A stretch of DNA of 5,905 nucleotides, taken from JAHJQQ01 sp964458835. GTDB taxonomy: Bacteria; Pseudomonadota; Gammaproteobacteria; Thiohalobacterales; Thiohalobacteraceae. The stretch is from contig CAYWKV010000184.1 in NCBI GenBank assembly GCA_964458835.1, forward strand, positions 1-5,905, read 5' to 3'. Under the pieces are notes generated by a model. That model was not told where the DNA came from. It was given only the letters and a program-made list of their open reading frames with translations, and searched no databases. A program made the position numbers and the translations under genes. Below are positions 1-5,905 of this stretch, piece by piece (position 1 is the stretch's first letter; each line of letters opens with the position of its first letter).

Positions 1-845
1 GCGCAAGACCGTGCGCGCCCCCGATCCGCGGATAGTGGCCACGCAGCACTACGCCGCGGCCATCGCCCGCCTGCGCGCCGGCCGGCCTGCGCCAGTCCCC
101 GGCCGAAGGCCGCCATCAGCGCCTTGTGGGCGAGGATGTTCAGCAGTCTCGGAATACCGCGGCTGGCGCGGGTGAGCCGCTTCAGGGCGCCGGCGTCGAA
201 CAGCCGGCGTCCACCGCCGTCGGCGACCGCCAGACGGTGCTGCAGGTAGGCGCCGCATTCCACGGCGCTCAGCGGCCGCAGCCGGTGCGCGAACAGGATG
301 CGCTGGCGCAGCTGGCGGAAGCGCGGCTGGCTCAGGCGGTCGTCGAGCTCGGGCTGGCCGAACAGCACCACCAGCAGCAGCTTGTCCTTCCCGGTCTCCA
401 GATTGGTGAGCAGGCGCAGCGCCTCCAGCGTGTCGTCGGGCAGGGCCTGCGCCTCGTCGAGCAGCAGCACGACGCGCCGGCCGTCGGCGTTGAGTTCGAC
501 GAGCCGTTCGGTGATCAGCTTCAACAGCCGGTGCTGGCCGAGGTTGCGCGCACAGCGGATGCCGAGTTCCTCGGCCAGCGCCATGCGCAGCGCGGCCGGT
601 GTCAGCAGCGGGTTGGGGATGTAGGCGGTGACGAATTCACCCTCCAGCAGGTCGAGCAGGCGCCGGCACAGCAGCGTCTTGCCGGTGCCGACCTCGCCGG
701 TGAGCTTGAGAAAACCCGCGCCGCCGCGCAGCGCCACCAGCAGCACGTTGAGCGCCTCCTGATGGCTGGGCGATTCGAAATAGAAGCCCGTGTCCGGCGT
801 GATGCCGAAGGGCTGCGTGCTGAGTCCGAAATGTTCCAGGTACAT
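1..845 (-). CDS. mshM: MshM, ExeA/GspA-family AAA ATPase of MSHA pilus biogenesis (runs to window edge, C-terminus doubtful)
   Basis: AAA+ ATPase of the ExeA/MshM type, thought to help assemble or position the secretin in MSHA-pilus and type II secretion systems. The start MYLEHFGL at 845 is the usual family N-terminus. Walker A GEVGTGKT lies at residues 50-57, Walker B VVLLLDEAQ at about 125-133, followed by LLTNLET, a sensor-like strand LVVLFGQPEL (about 158-167) and RFRQLRQRI. The family tail motif IPRLLNILAHKALM is present near residues 230-245. The start lies 19 nt after the mshL stop, with only a weak GGA upstream, so it is probably cotranscribed with mshL. The frame stays open for 281 residues to base 1 without a stop. 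From about residue 250 (bases below 98) the translation becomes Arg/Trp/Ala-rich and no longer fits the family, and codon-position GC bias changes phase. The true C-terminus may therefore be frameshifted, truncated or chimeric. The identification is firm; the 3' boundary is not. Confidence 0.88.
   Translation of the reverse strand, partial: MYLEHFGLSTQPFGITPDTGFYFESPSHQEALNVLLVALRGGAGFLKLTGEVGTGKTLLCRRLLDLLEGEFVTAYIPNPLLTPAALRMALAEELGIRCARNLGQHRLLKLITERLVELNADGRRVVLLLDEAQALPDDTLEALRLLTNLETGKDKLLLVVLFGQPELDDRLSQPRFRQLRQRILFAHRLRPLSAVECGAYLQHRLAVADGGGRRLFDAGALKRLTRASRGIPRLLNILAHKALMAAFGRGLAQAGRRAGGRWPRRSAAWPLSADRGRARSC
2..173 (+). CDS. Possible 3' end of an unidentified plus-strand gene, convergent with mshM
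   Basis: A plus-strand frame enters from the left edge and stays open to TGA at 171-173. Its first 28 or so residues (from RKTVRAPDPRIVATQHYAA) have a natural protein composition. In bases 1-85 nearly every third position of this frame is G or C, whereas the mshM frame has only about 60% GC in its third positions there. After about base 88 this bias is lost and the translation becomes Pro/Arg/Cys-rich noise antisense to mshM, so real coding probably covers only bases 2 to about 90. I do not recognise the protein. It could be a genuine convergent gene cut by a rearrangement, or foreign sequence joined at a contig end. A minus-strand frame with the same phase is a weaker alternative because it has a TAG at 49-51. 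Confidence 0.25.
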
Positions 846-864
846 GGCGGCCGGCGTCCGATGC

Positions 865-2589
865 TCAGCGGTTGCGTGAGTCCTGCAGATCTTCCAGGCG
901 TGCGCGCGCGCCCTGCAGCGTATCGTTCCAGCCATGGAAGCCGGAGATGACGTGCGGACGCAGCAGGATGACCAGCTCGCTCTTGGTGGACTGGCTGCGG
1001 GTGTGGCGGAAGGCCGCGCCGACGCCCGGCAGGTCGCCGAGCAGCGGCGTCCTGGCCGTCTCGTCGCGGCGGGCATCCTTCATGAGGCCGCCGATCACCA
1101 CCACCTGGCCGGTGCGCGCGCGCACGATGGTGTCCGACTCGCGGATGGTGGAGCGGGCCAGCGGCACGGTCAGCGCGGATTCGGTCGTGACGTTGATCTC
1201 CTTGTTCTGCTCGGTGACCTCGGAGATGGTCGGATGGATGTGCAGGATCACCTCGTCCCGGTCGTTGATCTGCGGAATCACGTCCAGCGCGACGCCGGAG
1301 AAGAACGGCGTGAGCTGCACGTCGACCGTCTGGTTGGTGGTGGTGCCGGTGCTGCTGGTGTCGGTGTCGATGTCGGTGACGAAGAACTCGTCGGTGCCGA
1401 CCTTGATCACCGCCTTCTGGTTGTTGACCGTGGAGACGCGCGGACTGGACAGCACCTGCACCTTGCCCTGGGTCTTCAACAGCTCGATCAGCGCGGCGAA
1501 GTCGTTCAGGTCGGCGGCCATGCCGAACATGCCGCCGAAGCCGCTGAACTCGAAGCCGCCCGACACGGCGTTGCCGAACGGCGGCGCGACGGGCGTGGCG
1601 CGCGTGGTGTCGCCGAGCAGGGTGCCGCCGCCGAACTGGCCGACGACCACGGATTTGCCGGCCGCGGGCTCGCCCAGCGCCGCCCAGTTGATGCCGGCCT
1701 GGAAGCCGTCGTTCAACTCCACCTCGACGATCTTCGCCTCCAGCACCACCTGGCGCTGCACGGCGTTCTGCAGCGAGTTCAGATAGTCTTCGACCTCACG
1801 CAGTTCGCCGGGCATGGCGCGGATGACCACGATGCCGGCCTGCGGATTGACCACCACGCGGTTGTCACCCTCGGTGCCGACCAGCAGTTCGAGGGTGGTC
1901 TTCAGGTCCTGCCAGAAATCGGCCTCGGAGCGGGTGTTCACCTCGCTGCCGGAGACCACGTTGCCGGCGGTACCGCCGCCCGTCGTCGAGGCTGCGCCGC
2001 CGCTGTTGCCGCCGGCGTCGCCGCCGTCGCTGCGCGCACCGCCGCCGGAGCCGCTCTGGGTGATCTGGCCCGAGCTGACGCGGGTATGGGAGGCGCCCAG
2101 CCGGCGCATGTTGAGGTAATCCACCTTGAACACCTGCGAGCGCAGGCGTGCCGGCAGCACCTCGAACACGGCACCGTGGCGGCGGTATTCGTAGCCGTAC
2201 ACGCGGTTGACGGTCTGCATGACCTCGTCGACGGTGACGTTCTTGAGCGTCAGCGAGAGCTCGCCGCCGACCTCCGGGTGCACCACCATGTTGTAGCGGG
2301 TGCCATCGACCAGGCCCATGAAGAACTGCCGCGCGGCGGCGTCGTGCACCGCGACGTCGAAGCGCGGTTCGGCGGCGGGCGCCGGCTCCGGAAGGTTCAG
2401 CGTCAGCGGCGGCAGCCGCGCGGCGGCGACCTCGGGTGGCGGCGCCGGCGGTGCGGCCGGCTGCGAGGCCTGCGCCTGCGCCAGTGTGTCGTCGATGGCC
2501 GCGAGGTTGGGCGGCGCGCCGTCGCGCATGCCCGGCGACTGGCAGCCGGCCAGGGCGAGGAGGAGCGTGGTCGTGGTCAGGCGTTTCAT
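865..2589 (-). CDS. mshL: MshL, MSHA pilus secretin lipoprotein (GspD/PilQ superfamily)
   Basis: Outer-membrane secretin through which the MSHA pilus exits; 574 aa. The N-terminus MKRLTTTTLLLALAGC is a lipoprotein signal with lipobox LAGC and lipidated Cys16; Gln at +2 favours the outer membrane. A Pro/Ala-rich linker (about 40-75) precedes a short STN/N0-like domain (about 84-146, with VDGTRYNMVVHPEVGG and LKNVTVDEVMQTV). A secretin N-domain follows, interrupted by a Gly/Ser loop (about 172-215), then VEDYLNSLQNAVQRQVVLEAKI (266-286). The C-terminal beta-barrel domain has VQVLSSPRVSTVNNQKAVIKVG (377-398) and the secretin signature VVVIGGLM...TPLLGDLPGVGAAFR...ELVILLRPHVI (496-548). I chose the start at 2589 because AGGA lies 7 nt upstream and the signal peptide is then of standard length. 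ATG at 2625 (586 aa, overlapping the mshK stop as ATGA) is a real alternative. The open frame extends further up to 2928, but that part lies inside mshK and is not expected to be used. Confidence 0.95.
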   Translation of the reverse strand: MKRLTTTTLLLALAGCQSPGMRDGAPPNLAAIDDTLAQAQASQPAAPPAPPPEVAAARLPPLTLNLPEPAPAAEPRFDVAVHDAAARQFFMGLVDGTRYNMVVHPEVGGELSLTLKNVTVDEVMQTVNRVYGYEYRRHGAVFEVLPARLRSQVFKVDYLNMRRLGASHTRVSSGQITQSGSGGGARSDGGDAGGNSGGAASTTGGGTAGNVVSGSEVNTRSEADFWQDLKTTLELLVGTEGDNRVVVNPQAGIVVIRAMPGELREVEDYLNSLQNAVQRQVVLEAKIVEVELNDGFQAGINWAALGEPAAGKSVVVGQFGGGTLLGDTTRATPVAPPFGNAVSGGFEFSGFGGMFGMAADLNDFAALIELLKTQGKVQVLSSPRVSTVNNQKAVIKVGTDEFFVTDIDTDTSSTGTTTNQTVDVQLTPFFSGVALDVIPQINDRDEVILHIHPTISEVTEQNKEINVTTESALTVPLARSTIRESDTIVRARTGQVVVIGGLMKDARRDETARTPLLGDLPGVGAAFRHTRSQSTKSELVILLRPHVISGFHGWNDTLQGARARLEDLQDSRNR

Positions 2590-2596
2590 GGCTGCG

Positions 2597-2600
2597 TCCT
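2597..2600 (-). promoter_or_regulatory. Shine-Dalgarno AGGA that favours the mshL start at 2589
   Basis: AGGA on the minus strand with a 7-nt spacer before the ATG at 2589. The alternative ATG at 2625 has only a loose GAAGAAG upstream but could be translationally coupled to mshK through ATGA. The third in-frame ATG at 2604 has no visible ribosome binding site. Confidence 0.45.
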
Positions 2601-2621
2601 GCATGCGTGTTCGTGGTCGGT

Positions 2622-2960
2622 TCATCGGGTCTTCTTCACATTCGCCGGCAGCAGGCGCAGGGTCGTCACCCGTCCCTGCGCCAGCAGCTGCACCTGGCCG
2701 TGACGGATGTGCAGCACGCGCGCACCACCGATGGTTTCGCCTTCGCGGACACGGCTGCCGTTCACTACGGCGCTGCGCTGCCCGGCGGCGATGTGGGTGG
2801 CGGTCAGGTGCCAATGGTCGCTGACCTCGCCCCGCCCGGCGGCCTGCGGCACGCCGCTGGGACGCGTCGGATCGGCAATGACGTCGGCGGCGCCGTTCGC
2901 GGTGACCGGCGCCAGAGAGGCCAGCCACAGCACCAGCAGCGTGGCGCGCACGCGGGTCAT
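2622..2960 (-). CDS. mshK: MshK, periplasmic MSHA pilus biogenesis protein (PilP/GspC-like)
   Basis: A 112-aa exported protein. The N-terminus has two Arg followed by a hydrophobic core (about 7-18) and a likely signal-peptidase site near residues 21-24, so the mature part is periplasmic. The mature protein starts with the DPTRP motif (30-34) typical of MshK/PilP-like secretin partners, then a small beta-rich domain: HLTATHIAAGQRSAVVNG (51-68), VREGETIGGARVLHI (71-85), VQLLAQGRVTTLRLLP (90-105). This resembles the homology-region fold of GspC/PilP, which is known to contact the secretin N-domains. It overlaps mshJ by 4 nt (ATGA at 2957-2960), and its stop overlaps a possible mshL start. A GGGG tract about 8 nt before the ATG may serve as the ribosome binding site. 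The small, divergent family makes the name depend partly on position between mshJ and mshL, but order and motif agree. Confidence 0.88.
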   Translation of the reverse strand: MTRVRATLLVLWLASLAPVTANGAADVIADPTRPSGVPQAAGRGEVSDHWHLTATHIAAGQRSAVVNGSRVREGETIGGARVLHIRHGQVQLLAQGRVTTLRLLPANVKKTR

Positions 2961-3583
2961 GGCCGTTGCCCCAGGGTGTGGACGGCGAGGCGCAGCTCGC
3001 TGCGCGGGTGCGTCTGCACCTCGAGTTCCAGGTCGTCCCAGAAGAACCGCCAGGGCAGCGCCTCCAGGCGCTTCAGATAGTCGAGGGCCGCGAGGTATCC
3101 ACCCTCCACGCGCAGCTCCAGGTCGTAGCGGACGATGCGTGCGCCGTGCCGGCTGTCGGCGAGCAGCGGCGCACCGACGGCGGATTCCAGCCCGAGCAGC
3201 CGCAGGCCGGGGGCGGTCTGCAGCACGTCCCGCAGCAGCGGCGCGGCCTGGTCGGGGCGCACCAGCCGGCCGAGCTGCGCCTCGAACTGCGCATCCTGCG
3301 CGGCGATCAGGGTCTCCAGTTCGGCGCTGCGGGCGCGGCGCTCGGCCAGCGGGTCGCCCGCGCTCCCGCCAAGCTGTCCGGCGCGCGCCTGCAGGGCGGC
3401 GAGCCGGGCCTCGATCGCGGAGATTTCGGTGCGCTGTCGTTCGAGGTGCTGCAGGGCGGGTGCGAACAGGACGCGATCGGCGAAGACGTAGAGCACCAGC
3501 AGGGCCATGGCCAGCAGGATGCCGCGCTCGCGCAGCGTCAGGGCATCGATGCGCAGCGCCAGGGCGGCGAGTCGCGCGCTCAT
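2957..3583 (-). CDS. mshJ: MshJ, PilO/GspM-like inner-membrane MSHA pilus protein
   Basis: A 208-aa bitopic inner-membrane protein of the pilus alignment subcomplex, the counterpart of PilO. A short cytoplasmic segment (1-20) is followed by one membrane helix (about 21-40, GILLAMALLVLYVFADRVLF), an Ala/Leu/Arg/Glu-rich coiled-coil region (about 44-107) and a periplasmic ferredoxin-like domain (about 112-205). The domain carries the MshJ-type motif YLKRLEALPWRFFWDDLELEV (169-189) and ends RLAVHTLG, also typical of the family. The start ATG at 3583 overlaps the stop of the PilN-like gene as ATGA, and its own stop overlaps mshK in the same way, implying translational coupling and matched amounts of the partners. 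By analogy with PilN/PilO it should heterodimerise with the product of the gene just upstream; that is inference from the families. Confidence 0.9.
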   Translation of the reverse strand: MSARLAALALRIDALTLRERGILLAMALLVLYVFADRVLFAPALQHLERQRTEISAIEARLAALQARAGQLGGSAGDPLAERRARSAELETLIAAQDAQFEAQLGRLVRPDQAAPLLRDVLQTAPGLRLLGLESAVGAPLLADSRHGARIVRYDLELRVEGGYLAALDYLKRLEALPWRFFWDDLELEVQTHPRSELRLAVHTLGQRP

Positions 3584-4185
3584 CGACGACCGCCGTCCAT
3601 GGCCGGTCCGGAACGCAGCGTGAAATGCAGCTGTGCGGGCTGTTCGGACTGCCGGGTCAGCTGGACGGCGGTCAGCGGCCAGGGGCCCAGGGCGGGGTCT
3701 GCGTTGAGTTCGGCGAGGTAGCGCGGCAGCCGCTCGGGATCGAGGGTGACGCCGTCCAGCGTCAGTTCACCGCCCCGGACGCGGATCGCCGTCAGCCACA
3801 GGCCCTCCTGCGGATGCCGTGCGAGCGCCTCCAGCAACGCTGCGAACCCGCCGCGGCGACTGAGGACCGCGTCCCGCAGGCCGGTGAGTTCGGCGGCGCC
3901 GTCGGCCAGACGGGCCTCCCGTTCGCGGATGTGCGCCTCCAGCGCGGCCAGCGCGTCCGCATCGGCGCCCGTGCCCAGCGCCTGCATCTGGCCGTCCAGC
4001 CGGCGGAACTGGCTGTCCAGCAGGTCGCGCGTGGCGCCGTGGCGGCCGAGCTGCAGCTGCAGCAGGGCGTAGCCGGCCACGACCAGCACCAGCGCCAGGG
4101 CCAGGATCTGGCCGAGGGCGCGCGCCGAGAACACCTTGGCCTCGCGGCGGAAGACCGGCTGATAGAGATTGATCTGTTGGTGCAT
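3580..4185 (-). CDS. mshI2: PilN-like MSHA biogenesis protein (MshI2 type)
   Basis: A 201-aa PilN-domain protein. The N-terminal MHQQINLYQPVFR is the conserved cytoplasmic motif of PilN-family proteins (INLYxxxF), which in Pil systems binds the actin-like PilM. One membrane helix follows (about 24-46), a coiled-coil region (about 50-108) and a periplasmic domain (about 113-192, with GLWLTAIRVRGGELTLDGVTLDP). I chose the start at 4185 because it puts the INLY motif at residue 5. An upstream in-frame ATG at 4275 would add 30 residues of unlikely sequence and would run through the putative promoter. The ribosome binding site is weak (GGAACG about 10-15 nt upstream). It is the first gene of the visible msh operon and overlaps mshJ by 4 nt. 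The symbol follows Vibrio usage, where mshI is the PilM-like partner; that partner is not directly upstream here. Confidence 0.88.
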   Translation of the reverse strand: MHQQINLYQPVFRREAKVFSARALGQILALALVLVVAGYALLQLQLGRHGATRDLLDSQFRRLDGQMQALGTGADADALAALEAHIREREARLADGAAELTGLRDAVLSRRGGFAALLEALARHPQEGLWLTAIRVRGGELTLDGVTLDPERLPRYLAELNADPALGPWPLTAVQLTRQSEQPAQLHFTLRSGPAMDGGRR

Positions 4186-4247
4186 CGCCTGTGCCGTTCC
4201 AGGTTGCGTGTCCGGAGTTTGACGCCGGTCACGGTTTGGAGGGCTAC

Positions 4248-4265
4248 AAGCAAAGGGCGCGCCAA
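4248..4265 (-). promoter_or_regulatory. Predicted sigma-54 (RpoN) -24/-12 promoter for the msh operon
   Basis: The minus strand reads TTGGCGCGCCCTTTGCTT. Compared with the consensus TTGGCACG-N4-TTGCWT it has the invariant GG (4263-4262) and GC (4251-4250) at exactly the required 10-nt spacing, and differs in the core only by A to G at one -24-element position. Transcription would start near 4238, giving a leader of about 53 nt before the PilN-like ATG. The site lies in non-coding DNA, on the correct strand, upstream of a pilus operon, a gene class often controlled by RpoN. No enhancer-binding site was recognised. This is a read from the sequence, not a measured promoter. Confidence 0.55.
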
Positions 4266-4321
4266 GCCACCCCAAGTCAGGCGCTTGCGGGTACTTTCGA
4301 AGCGGGTACCGGAGGTTGGGG

Positions 4322-4349
4322 GCGGGCCGGCGGGGCGCTGCCGGCCCGC
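4322..4349 (-). terminator. GC-rich hairpin just after pyrD, possible transcription terminator without a U-tract
   Basis: GCGGGCCGGC and GCCGGCCCGC form a perfect 10-bp stem with an 8-nt loop, starting 4 nt after the pyrD stop. On the pyrD transcript side the hairpin is followed by a C-rich run, not U residues, so it is not a standard intrinsic terminator. It could act as a 3' end stabiliser, a Rho-assisted stop or an atypical terminator separating pyrD from the msh promoter. Confidence 0.4.
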
Positions 4350-4353
4350 GCCT

Positions 4354-5337
<984 letters not shown>

Positions 5338-5360
5338 GTGCTGCTTCTTGAGAATATGGT

Positions 5361-5428
5361 CACTAAATCCACGAAACCCACGAAAAGTTTATTATGTGTG
5401 CACTTTCGTGGGTTTCGTGGATTTAGTG
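5361..5428. repeat. Perfect 25-bp inverted repeat with 18-nt AT-rich loop in the pyrD/trmL divergent gap
   Basis: The arms at 5361-5385 and 5404-5428 are exact reverse complements over 25 bp; the loop is 5386-5403. Each arm contains two copies of CCACGAAA (5369-5376 and 5378-5385 on the left arm), one base apart. Neither arm is followed by a T-run in the outward direction, and both flanking genes point away from it, so a terminator role for these genes is unlikely. The arms fill most of the 103-bp intergenic space, 23 nt from the pyrD start and 12 nt from the trmL start. It could be a REP/MITE-like palindromic element, a cruciform, or a shared operator. Base composition is far lower in GC than the surroundings, which suggests an acquired element. 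No target-site duplication is visible. Confidence 0.9.
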
Positions 5429-5440
5429 GCGCATCTGATC

Positions 5441-5905
5441 ATGTTTCACGTCGTTCTGTATCAGCCGGAGATTCCGCCCAACACCGGCAATATCATACGC
5501 CTTTGCGCCAACACCGGCAGCCGGCTGCACCTGATCCATCCGCTCGGTTTCGAGCTCGACGACAGCAGGCTCCGGCGTGCCGGCCTGGATTATCACGAAT
5601 GGGCCGAGGTGCGCGATTACCCCGATCTGAGTGCCTTCCTGGACGAGCACCGGCCGGCACGCTTGTTCGCCCTGTCCACCCGCGGCACCCGGCGCTACGA
5701 CCAGGCGGATTTCGCCGCAGGCGACGCCTTCCTGTTCGGCCCCGAGACGCGCGGCCTGCCGGCGGACGTGCTGGCGGCGCTGCCGCCGGAGCGCATTTTG
5801 CGGCTGCCGATGCGCCCCGATGTGCGCAGCCTAAATCTGTCCAACAGCGTGGCCGTGGTGGTGTACGAGGCGTGGCGCCAGGCGGGCTTCCCGGGGGGTG
5901 TGTGA
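5441..5905 (+). CDS. trmL: tRNA (cytidine/uridine-34 2'-O)-methyltransferase TrmL (SPOUT family)
   Basis: S-adenosylmethionine-dependent methylase that modifies the wobble ribose (Cm34 or cmnm5Um34) of tRNA-Leu isoacceptors, supporting accurate decoding. The 154-aa product follows the E. coli TrmL pattern (157 aa) along its length as I remember it: VVLYQPEIPPNTGNIIRLCA (4-23), LDDSRLRRAGLDYHEW (39-54), then the knotted SPOUT core with FLFGPETRGLP (97-107) and RSLNLSNSVAVVVYEAWRQ (129-147), which form the cofactor pocket. The start at 5441 matches the family N-terminus. The same frame is open upstream to 5138, but that part is antisense to pyrD. No clear Shine-Dalgarno is visible: the region where it should lie sits between the inverted-repeat arm and the ATG. 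The stop is the last codon of the window. No cotranscribed neighbour is visible. Confidence 0.96.
   Translation: MFHVVLYQPEIPPNTGNIIRLCANTGSRLHLIHPLGFELDDSRLRRAGLDYHEWAEVRDYPDLSAFLDEHRPARLFALSTRGTRRYDQADFAAGDAFLFGPETRGLPADVLAALPPERILRLPMRPDVRSLNLSNSVAVVVYEAWRQAGFPGGV

Noticed and set aside
126..950. Plus-strand open frame of 274 residues opposite mshM
   Set aside because: Antisense shadow rich in Gln, Arg and Ala; the minus strand encodes Walker A and B motifs over the same bases.
934..2703. Plus-strand open frame of 589 residues across the mshL region
   Set aside because: It is antisense to a clear secretin, has a His/Val/Asp/Arg-rich composition typical of the complement of GC-rich genes, and has no recognisable motif.
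2590..2928. N-terminal extension of the mshL frame up to 2928
   Set aside because: It lies wholly inside mshK in another frame, gives an Arg/Ala-rich non-protein-like sequence, and would bury the lipoprotein signal.
4186..4275. Longer start for the PilN-like gene at 4275
   Set aside because: The 30 added residues have no family match, and the conserved INLY motif is normally within the first ten residues.
5361..5428. Palindrome as an intrinsic terminator or a CRISPR-like repeat
   Set aside because: No T-run follows either arm and both neighbouring genes diverge from it; there are only two inverted copies and no regularly spaced direct repeats or spacers.

Overview
The window is a compact, GC-rich stretch of a bacterial chromosome. 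The gene content (an MSHA-type pilus biogenesis operon and a TrmL that matches, by memory, the E. coli protein closely) points to a high-GC proteobacterium, most likely gammaproteobacterial. I cannot name the genus from the sequence alone.

Layout. From 4185 down to the left edge, the minus strand carries a run of MSHA (mannose-sensitive haemagglutinin) type IV pilus assembly genes in the classical order: a PilN-like inner-membrane protein (mshI2-type, 3580-4185), mshJ (PilO-like, 2957-3583), mshK (PilP/GspC-like periplasmic protein, 2622-2960), the lipoprotein secretin mshL (865-2589) and the ExeA-family ATPase mshM (845 to the edge). The first three junctions are tight: two ATGA overlaps, and an mshK/mshL junction where an ATGA overlap is also possible. 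Together these proteins should form the alignment subcomplex that connects the inner-membrane motor to the outer-membrane secretin. Pilins, motor ATPase (MshE) and platform protein (MshG) are not in the window. The PilM-like MshI that usually precedes the PilN-like gene is not at its expected place. The 168-bp gap upstream of the operon holds a strong -24/-12 (sigma-54) promoter match and a GC-rich hairpin just after the preceding gene.

Upstream on the minus strand is pyrD (4354-5337), a dihydroorotate dehydrogenase with class 1B signatures (catalytic Cys136). It is divergent from trmL (5441-5905, plus strand), a tRNA wobble 2'-O-methyltransferase. The 103-bp divergent gap is dominated by a perfect 25-bp inverted repeat with an AT-rich 18-nt loop; each arm contains a tandem CCACGAAA unit.

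The least expected structure is at the left edge. The codon-position GC signature of mshM stops near position 86-98 and is replaced by a phase that fits a plus-strand reading frame running in from outside the window. This suggests a rearrangement, a frameshift or a chimeric contig end. I found no convincing wholly new system; the best leads are the sigma-54 promoter, the inverted repeat between pyrD and trmL, and the mshM break. There are no tRNA or rRNA genes, CRISPR arrays or insertion sequences that I can see.
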